Shown here: piece after piece, positions 5,132 through 9,155 of the stretch
Layout of the letters: the number at the start of each line of letters is the position of its first letter
How positions within the stretch are numbered: position 1 is the stretch's first letter
NCBI GenBank assembly: GCA_019419405.1
Contig: DYAA01000120.1
Span: 1 to 9,155, forward strand
Direction of reading: 5' to 3'
DNA: 9,155 nt
Origin: Collinsella sp.
Lineage (GTDB): Bacteria > Actinomycetota > Coriobacteriia > Coriobacteriales > Coriobacteriaceae
The notes under the pieces: model-generated
Told to the model about the DNA's origin: nothing
The model's input: the letters and a program-made list of their open reading frames with translations, nothing else
Databases searched by the model: none
Translations under genes and position numbers: made by a program

Positions 5132-6327
5132 GCCGCGTAGGCCCCCTTGTCAGAAATTGCGTAGTGGCGGGCAGAGCCCTCGCCCAGCCAGCCGTTCATC
5201 TTGGCGATGAAGGTGTCGACCAGGTCGAGCGGCACGAAGGCCTGGATGGTGCCACCAAAGCCGCCACCGTGGATACGGACGGCGCCTCGGCCGTCGAGCA
5301 CGTGCTCGGCCAGTGCCAGGGCATACATCGAGGGCTGCTCGGAGCCCAGCTTAGCAACGACATTCTGCAGGTACATGGCAGAGCTGGCGCCGGACTTGCG
5401 TGTCAGGACCAGGAACTGGTCGATGTCGCCGGCGTTCAGGGCAGCCCAGCGCTTATCGACCAGGCCGTTCTCGTACCAGTAGTGAACGGCGCGCAGGCAG
5501 GCACGGTCGCCCAGCTTGGCGCGCAGCTCGGGGAGCTTGGCGTCAAAATCGGCAACGTTTACCTCGCACAGGCGTGCCTTGCCAAACTCGGCGGCGACGT
5601 CTTGCATTTCGCGTGGAACGGCGGCGTAGTCATCGGTGGCGGCCACGTGGTCGGCGCCGACCTTAACGAGCACGAGCGCGTAGCCGTGATCCTCAAAGTT
5701 GAGCTCGAGCTTCTGGGTCTTAGGCTGAGCCTGATCCTCAAAGTCCATGTAGGCGAGGCCGCCCAGGCACACAGCGGCCTGGTCCATCAGACCGCAGGGC
5801 TTGCCGTAGTAGTTGTTCTCGGTGCGCTGGCTCATCTGCGCAAGCGCGACGGGCTCAATGGCGGGCGCGCCCCAGAGGGTTTCCATGGCACGACCGTATG
5901 CGGCCTCGACGGCAGCGGAGCTGGAAAGGCCGCCGCCCGAGGGAACGGAGCAGGTGAAGGCGAAGTCGAAGCCCTGGGGCTCAACACCCAGAGCAGCGAT
6001 TTCGTGGGCCATGCCGCGGACGAGGCTCGCGGACGTGCCCTTCTCGGACTCCTGAACGTCTAGCGTGTCGAGCGCAATCTCAAACGTGGGATAGCCCTCG
6101 TCGGCAACGCGGACCTTGTTGGAATCGGTTGCCACGGCGATGCCATCGACGGCGACATCGAGCGAGCCGGCGATAACGTGGCCACCCTCGTGGTCGGTGT
6201 GGTTGCCGCTGATCTCGGAACGGCCGGGCGCGTGCACATAGAGCACCTGGCGATCGCCGATGGGGCCAAACTCCTCCTCAAACAGCTTGGTGAGCGTGGC
6301 GAATGTCTTTTCGTCGGGGGTGGTCAT
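5122..6327 (-). CDS. galK: Galactokinase (GHMP kinase family), variant sugar-site signature
   Basis: GalK phosphorylates galactose at C1 with ATP, the first Leloir kinase step. The 401 residues match the family length. All three GHMP motifs are visible: GRSEISGNHTDHEGG (35-49), the ATP loop SVPSGGGLSSSAA (127-139), and RIHGGGFGG (351-359). R36, D45, the catalytic base D182 (in CGLMDQ) and Y234 correspond to known catalytic and sugar-contact residues. The usual glutamate of G-E-H-T-D-Y is N42 here, and the tyrosine is H46. I chose ATG 6327 because GGAAAGGA sits five bases upstream; an in-frame extension to 6414 would run through an operator. It is first gene of galK-galT. Control by the divergent LacI-type regulator is inferred from shared operators. 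Confidence 0.93.
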   Translation of the reverse strand: MTTPDEKTFATLTKLFEEEFGPIGDRQVLYVHAPGRSEISGNHTDHEGGHVIAGSLDVAVDGIAVATDSNKVRVADEGYPTFEIALDTLDVQESEKGTSASLVRGMAHEIAALGVEPQGFDFAFTCSVPSGGGLSSSAAVEAAYGRAMETLWGAPAIEPVALAQMSQRTENNYYGKPCGLMDQAAVCLGGLAYMDFEDQAQPKTQKLELNFEDHGYALVLVKVGADHVAATDDYAAVPREMQDVAAEFGKARLCEVNVADFDAKLPELRAKLGDRACLRAVHYWYENGLVDKRWAALNAGDIDQFLVLTRKSGASSAMYLQNVVAKLGSEQPSMYALALAEHVLDGRGAVRIHGGGFGGTIQAFVPLDLVDTFIAKMNGWLGEGSARHYAISDKGAYAAWL

Positions 6328-6367
6328 GGGAGTCCTTTCCTTGGCGCGCACGGGTGAGTTTTGCGTC

Positions 6368-6385
6368 GTTATGAGTACGTTAACA
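6368..6385 (-). promoter_or_regulatory. LacI-type operator O1 upstream of galK
   Basis: GTTATGAGTACGTTAACA recurs as an exact inverted copy at 6436-6453. The inner 14 bases TGAGTACGTTAACA form a pseudo-palindrome around a central CG, as in many LacI-family operators. It starts about 40 bases before the galK ATG, where bound repressor would block transcription. Its distance to O2 is 68 bp centre to centre, which could allow looping. Confidence 0.6.
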
Positions 6386-6435
6386 ACTTGAAGCGGCATG
6401 AACCAGGTGTTCACGATACCGCACGTTACGGGCTA

Positions 6436-6453
6436 TGTTAACGTACTCATAAC
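6436..6453 (-). promoter_or_regulatory. LacI-type operator O2 in the galK-regulator gap
   Basis: TGTTAACGTACTCATAAC is the exact 18-base reverse complement of O1. It sits in the galK promoter region. Clear -35/-10 boxes for galK could not be assigned. Confidence 0.6.
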
Positions 6454-6503
6454 ACATCGCTTGTCACTTTTTGAGAATCTGGTAATCGGTAGAAATACAG
6501 CCG

Positions 6504-6532
6504 TGAACGGTACTGCCGTATGGACTTATAAA
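6504..6532 (+). promoter_or_regulatory. Candidate promoter of the LacI-family regulator
   Basis: TGAACG (6504-6509) and TATAAA (6527-6532) are separated by 17 bases. The -35 is weak and the -10 fair. Transcription would begin near 6540, placing operator O3 (6560-6572) just downstream, which would suit autorepression. Confidence 0.35.
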
Positions 6533-6559
6533 GCAGAAAAGATGCAGATAGAAAAAGTA

Positions 6560-6572
6560 GAGTACGTTAACA
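6560..6572 (+). promoter_or_regulatory. LacI-type operator O3 upstream of the regulator gene
   Basis: GAGTACGTTAACA matches 13 of 13 bases within O1 and O2, without their outer GTTAT extension. It lies 94 bases before the regulator's start codon. Confidence 0.5.
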
Positions 6573-6665
6573 TGCGTCCGACGATAGCGGGCCTCGGCGC
6601 GGGGCGTATTTCTGCCCGGGCAGGCATTCACGCTATTCAGATCTCGCAAGGGTGAAGGTGATCCT

Positions 6666-7697
6666 GTGGCAAGGCGCCCGTCCAACGATACAGGTACGCG
6701 TCCGGTCTCCATGGCCGACGTCGCTCGCGCTGCTGGCGTTTCGCAGCAGACGGTTTCGCGCGTTGCCAACGGCTTGCCTAACGTCAACGAGCAGACGCGC
6801 CAGCGCGTGCAGGCCGCGATGCAAGAGCTTGGCTTTCGTCCGAGCTATGCCGGTCGCTCGCTGCGCGACGGCCGTTACCATTCGGTCGGCCTGTGCGTCA
6901 ACGATGTCACCAAGTTCGGCAACCTGACGATGATCGACGGCATCGCCAGCGCTGCTCGCGAGCATAATTGCGCCATTACGCTGGTCGAGATGTCCAAGAC
7001 CGAGGAGTTTTCGCTTGCCGAGGCCACGCGTCGTATGGCCGCGCTGCCCGTGGACGGCATCATTATCGGCATGAGTCGCATGGCGCCCGATTTTGAGACG
7101 TTTGATCCACTGCCGGGCATTGGCACGGTCATCGTTACCATGTACGCGCATCCGCGCGTGACCACAGTTGACTCTGATCATTACGGCTGCTCGCTATTGC
7201 TTATGGATCACCTGTTTGAGCTGGGGCACGAGCAGATTCGCTATATTGGCGGCCCGTCGTTCTCAGTCGACGAGCAATTTCGTCGCGCCGGTTGGCAAGA
7301 TGCACTCGAGCGTAAACACATCGAGCCGGCAGAGCCGCTCGAAGGCGACTGGTCTGCCAACAGCGGTTACGAGGCCGGCAGATATCTGGCCGAGCACGAC
7401 CGCACCATGACGGCGATTTACGCGGCAAACGACCAGATGGCAAACGGCGCAATTGCAGCGCTGCGCGATAGTGGCTTGCGCGTGCCCGAGGACGTGAGCG
7501 TGGTGGGCGTCGATGATTCGCTCGATGATTTTGTGGCACACAACGAGCTCACGACCGTGCGATTTGATCTACATCAGCGCGGACGCGAGGTATTCGAGCA
7601 TGCGGTTCCCGAGGCGGGTACGGCGGGCAAAACCGTTGCCATTCGTATTCCCGGCCAGCTCATTATTCGACATAGCACGGCGATACCGCGCGCATAG
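6666..7697 (+). CDS. LacI-family transcriptional regulator, probable galactose repressor
   Basis: This 343-residue protein has an N-terminal LacI helix-turn-helix, VSMADVARAAGVSQQTVSRV (14-33). The hinge helix contains AGRSLRDGR, with the leucine that normally inserts into the operator centre. A periplasmic-binding-protein-like sensor domain follows, with IYAANDQMANGAIAAL and VPEDVSVVGVDDS as typical C-terminal subdomain motifs. GTG 6666 was chosen: AAGG lies seven bases upstream and it keeps the basic ARRPS leader; ATG 6711 would cut into the helix-turn-helix. It is divergent from galK, and three copies of one operator-like 13-mer lie in the gap, so control of galKT and of itself is likely. 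The ligand (galactose or a derivative) is inferred from context only. The same motif is absent from the lacABC promoter. Confidence 0.9.
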   Translation: MARRPSNDTGTRPVSMADVARAAGVSQQTVSRVANGLPNVNEQTRQRVQAAMQELGFRPSYAGRSLRDGRYHSVGLCVNDVTKFGNLTMIDGIASAAREHNCAITLVEMSKTEEFSLAEATRRMAALPVDGIIIGMSRMAPDFETFDPLPGIGTVIVTMYAHPRVTTVDSDHYGCSLLLMDHLFELGHEQIRYIGGPSFSVDEQFRRAGWQDALERKHIEPAEPLEGDWSANSGYEAGRYLAEHDRTMTAIYAANDQMANGAIAALRDSGLRVPEDVSVVGVDDSLDDFVAHNELTTVRFDLHQRGREVFEHAVPEAGTAGKTVAIRIPGQLIIRHSTAIPRA

Positions 7698-7751
7698 TTT
7701 GCGCAGGTAAACGGCGATTTATCGTATTTCAATAACAATCGGTATGGATGC

Positions 7752-7789
7752 CGGCAGATAACAGCTGGGATACTGCCGAGTGTTATGAT
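7752..7789 (+). promoter_or_regulatory. Flavodiiron-gene promoter with overlapping inverted repeat
   Basis: TGTTATGAT (7781-7789) is a good extended -10 element. The -35 position (about 7761) has no good match, which an extended -10 can tolerate. An inverted repeat CGGCAG-N15-CTGCCG (7752-7757, 7773-7778) covers the -35 region and could be a regulator site. AGGAGG (7812-7817) follows, before ATG 7827. The rest of the 129-base gap (7698-7751) shows nothing clear. Confidence 0.45.
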
Positions 7790-7826
7790 AGACGGGTTCT
7801 TTTGTCTATCTAGGAGGCTTTGCCTG

Positions 7827-8987
7827 ATGGAGATCACCAAGGATATCCGCTACATCGGTGTCGACGATCACGACATTGACCTGTTCGAGGGCCAGTACGA
7901 CGTGTCCGAGAACGGTATGGCATACAACAGCTACGTTATCTTGGGCGAAAAGATCGCTGTCGCCGATTCAGTCGATGGCGGTTTTGTCGACGAATGGCTC
8001 GGCAACCTCGAGGCCGCGCTCGATGGCCGTACGCCCGACTACCTGGTCGTCCATCACATGGAGCCCGATCACTCCGCCGGTATCGCCGCCTTTATGGAGC
8101 GCTATCCCCAGGCACAGATTGTGGCCAGCATGGGCGCCTTCCGCATGATGGTCAACTACTTTGGCACCGACTACCCCGAGCGTAAGATAGTCGTCAAAGA
8201 GGGCGACGTGCTCGACCTGGGTGGCCACAGCCTGACGTTTGTCGGCGCCCCCAACGTTCACTGGCCCGAGGTGCTGTTCTCTTACGAGGCCACCGACAAG
8301 GTGCTCTTTAGTGCCGACGGCTTTGGCAAGTTTGGTGCCAATGACATCGAGGATCCGGAAGGGTGGGCCTGCGAGGCGCGCCGCTACTACTTTGGCATCG
8401 TCGGCAAGTTCGGCAAGTTCGTGCAGGCCGTGCTCAAGAAGGCCGCCGACCTGGACATCCAGATCATCTGCCCGCTCCACGGCCCCGTGCTGACCGAGAA
8501 CCTGGGCTACTACCTCGACACCTACAACATCTGGTCGAGCTATCAGCCCGAGGACGAGGGCATCACCATTGCCTACGCGAGCGTCTATGGCCACCTGAAG
8601 GCCGCCGTCGAGGAGCTCGCCGCAGCGCTCGAGGCTCGCGGCCAGAAGGTCTCCGTCTTTGACCTGGCTCGCGACGACATGGCCGAGGCCGTTGAGGACG
8701 CGTTCCGCTATGACCGTCTGGTGCTCGCTTCCATCACCTATCAGGGCGAGATCTTCCCGTTTATGAGCACCTTTATCCATACGCTCGCCGAGCATGCCTA
8801 CCAGAACCGTACCGTGGCGCTCGTTGAGGCCGGCTCTTGGGCACCTGCCGCCGCTAAGGTTATGACCAAGGAGCTCGAGGGCATGAAGGACATCACCCTG
8901 ACGGAGAACAAGGTGACTGTCCTGGGTTCGCTCAACGACGCCTCGCGCGCTCAGATCGAGGCCCTCGCTGACGAGCTCTCCAAGTAG
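7827..8987 (+). CDS. fprA: FprA-family A-type flavoprotein (flavodiiron protein)
   Basis: Flavodiiron proteins reduce O2 to water, and/or nitric oxide to N2O, in the cytoplasm of anaerobes, taking electrons from rubredoxin or a reductase. The 386 residues give the minimal class A architecture: an N-terminal metallo-beta-lactamase-like diiron domain (about 1-245) and a C-terminal flavodoxin domain with the FMN loop near YASVYGHLK (250-258). All diiron ligands are visible: H77-x-E79-x-D81-H82 (in HHMEPDH), H145, D164 and H218 (in CPLHG). No rubredoxin domain is fused. ATG 7827 follows AGGAGG (7812-7817) with nine bases between; an in-frame ATG at 7785 lies inside the -10 element and cannot be used from that promoter. 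It has its own promoter and terminator and no obvious link to galactose genes. O2 versus NO preference cannot be read from sequence. Confidence 0.95.
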   Translation: MEITKDIRYIGVDDHDIDLFEGQYDVSENGMAYNSYVILGEKIAVADSVDGGFVDEWLGNLEAALDGRTPDYLVVHHMEPDHSAGIAAFMERYPQAQIVASMGAFRMMVNYFGTDYPERKIVVKEGDVLDLGGHSLTFVGAPNVHWPEVLFSYEATDKVLFSADGFGKFGANDIEDPEGWACEARRYYFGIVGKFGKFVQAVLKKAADLDIQIICPLHGPVLTENLGYYLDTYNIWSSYQPEDEGITIAYASVYGHLKAAVEELAAALEARGQKVSVFDLARDDMAEAVEDAFRYDRLVLASITYQGEIFPFMSTFIHTLAEHAYQNRTVALVEAGSWAPAAAKVMTKELEGMKDITLTENKVTVLGSLNDASRAQIEALADELSK

Positions 8988-9010
8988 CGATACGCTCACT
9001 TTTAACGCTC

Positions 9011-9053
9011 AAACCACCACAAAGGGGACAGGCACCTTTGTGGTGGTTTTTGT
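9011..9053 (+). terminator. Rho-independent terminator after the flavodiiron gene
   Basis: A perfect 15-bp stem (9011-9025 with 9035-9049) encloses a nine-base loop and is followed by TTTGTTT counting the stem's last bases. It lies 24 bases past the stop. The apex reads AAAGGGGACAGGCACCTTT, again a GGGGAC-core hairpin. It may also serve the convergent gene on the right, though its minus-strand T run is weaker. Confidence 0.85.
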
Positions 9054-9155
9054 TTAAGCGCCGGCGATGACGAGATTTGGGCGGGCGTTGTCGACGATCT
9101 CGGCGATTGAGGTGGCGACGGCATGATCGGGGTCACGGTCCATCACGATGGTGCC
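9054..9155 (-). CDS. C-terminal end of an unidentified protein (partial)
   Basis: The minus strand is open from the window edge to a TAA at 9056-9054, giving the last 33 residues, beginning GTIVMDRDPDHAVATSIAEI and ending NLVIAGA. Codon use is like the neighbouring genes. The frame converges on the flavodiiron gene and stops exactly at its terminator, as real genes do. I do not recognise the family from this fragment. The start lies beyond the window. Confidence 0.6.
   Translation of the reverse strand, partial: GTIVMDRDPDHAVATSIAEIVDNARPNLVIAGA

Noticed and set aside
3527..5140. A 537-codon plus-strand open frame opposite galT
   Set aside because: It mirrors galT, a result of GC-rich third positions. 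It has low-complexity composition, no recognisable motif, and galT itself has clear family motifs.
5164..6063. A 299-codon plus-strand frame opposite galK
   Set aside because: It is an antisense shadow of galK; all galactokinase motifs are on the minus strand.
6398..6655. An 85-codon plus-strand frame in the galK-regulator gap
   Set aside because: It runs through operators O2 and O3 and the candidate regulator promoter, has no Shine-Dalgarno, and shows no conserved motif. It is regulatory DNA.
7968..8999. A 343-codon minus-strand frame opposite the flavodiiron gene
   Set aside because: It is a shadow of the strongly supported fprA frame, with no motif of its own.
680..9049. Similarity between the IS right-end hairpin (AACCACCC/GGGTGG) and the terminator stem at 9011-9049 (AAACCACCAC)
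   Set aside because: Only ACCACC is shared. There is no transposase end context near 9011 and the T run marks it as a terminator, so a second IS end is not supported.
1..9155. CRISPR arrays, tRNA or rRNA genes
   Set aside because: No regularly spaced direct repeats and no tRNA- or rRNA-like segments were seen on reading both strands.

Overview
The window looks like chromosomal DNA from a high-GC, Gram-positive gut actinobacterium of the class Coriobacteriia, most like Collinsella. This rests on remembered protein and intergenic-repeat similarity plus strong GC-ending codon use; I could not run a search. The theme is galactose and lactose catabolism, with an insertion sequence on the left and an oxygen-defence flavoprotein on the right.

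Layout. Positions 1 to about 717 are most of an IS200-type element: a left-end hairpin, the tnpA Y1 transposase gene, a structured non-coding tail and a right-end hairpin. The left tip lies outside the window. Next comes an AT-rich promoter region full of GTTC/GAAC half-sites (to 943). It drives lacA, lacB and lacC on the plus strand: the two subunits of galactose-6-phosphate isomerase and tagatose-6-phosphate kinase. A convergent intergenic region (3094-3502) holds a lacC terminator, several hairpin repeats, a 56-bp palindrome and a very strong galT terminator. On the minus strand follow galT and galK, which overlap and form an operon transcribed leftwards from about 6330. Between galK and a divergent LacI-family regulator (6666-7697) lie three copies of a shared operator-like 13-mer. 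Then comes an FprA-type flavodiiron protein (7827-8987) with its own extended -10 promoter and a strong terminator, and finally the last 33 codons of an unidentified minus-strand gene.

How the genes fit together. The lacABC products turn galactose-6-phosphate (from PTS uptake of lactose or galactose) into tagatose-1,6-bisphosphate. GalK and GalT handle unphosphorylated galactose by the Leloir route. The two routes lie tail to tail with apparently different control: GTTC-type sites for lacABC, and LacI-type sites for galKT and the regulator itself. The aldolase LacD, GalE, GalM and any transporter are not in the window, so neither pathway is complete here.

The most unusual material is intergenic. 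There is a covarying hairpin repeat (GTTYTACCRAAC) on both sides of lacC. There is also a set of hairpins whose stems differ but which all carry a GGGGAC-type core, and an orphan perfect Shine-Dalgarno directly at the lacB stop. The IS200 element shows a possible sequestered tnpA ribosome site and a tail resembling the right end of tnpB elements.
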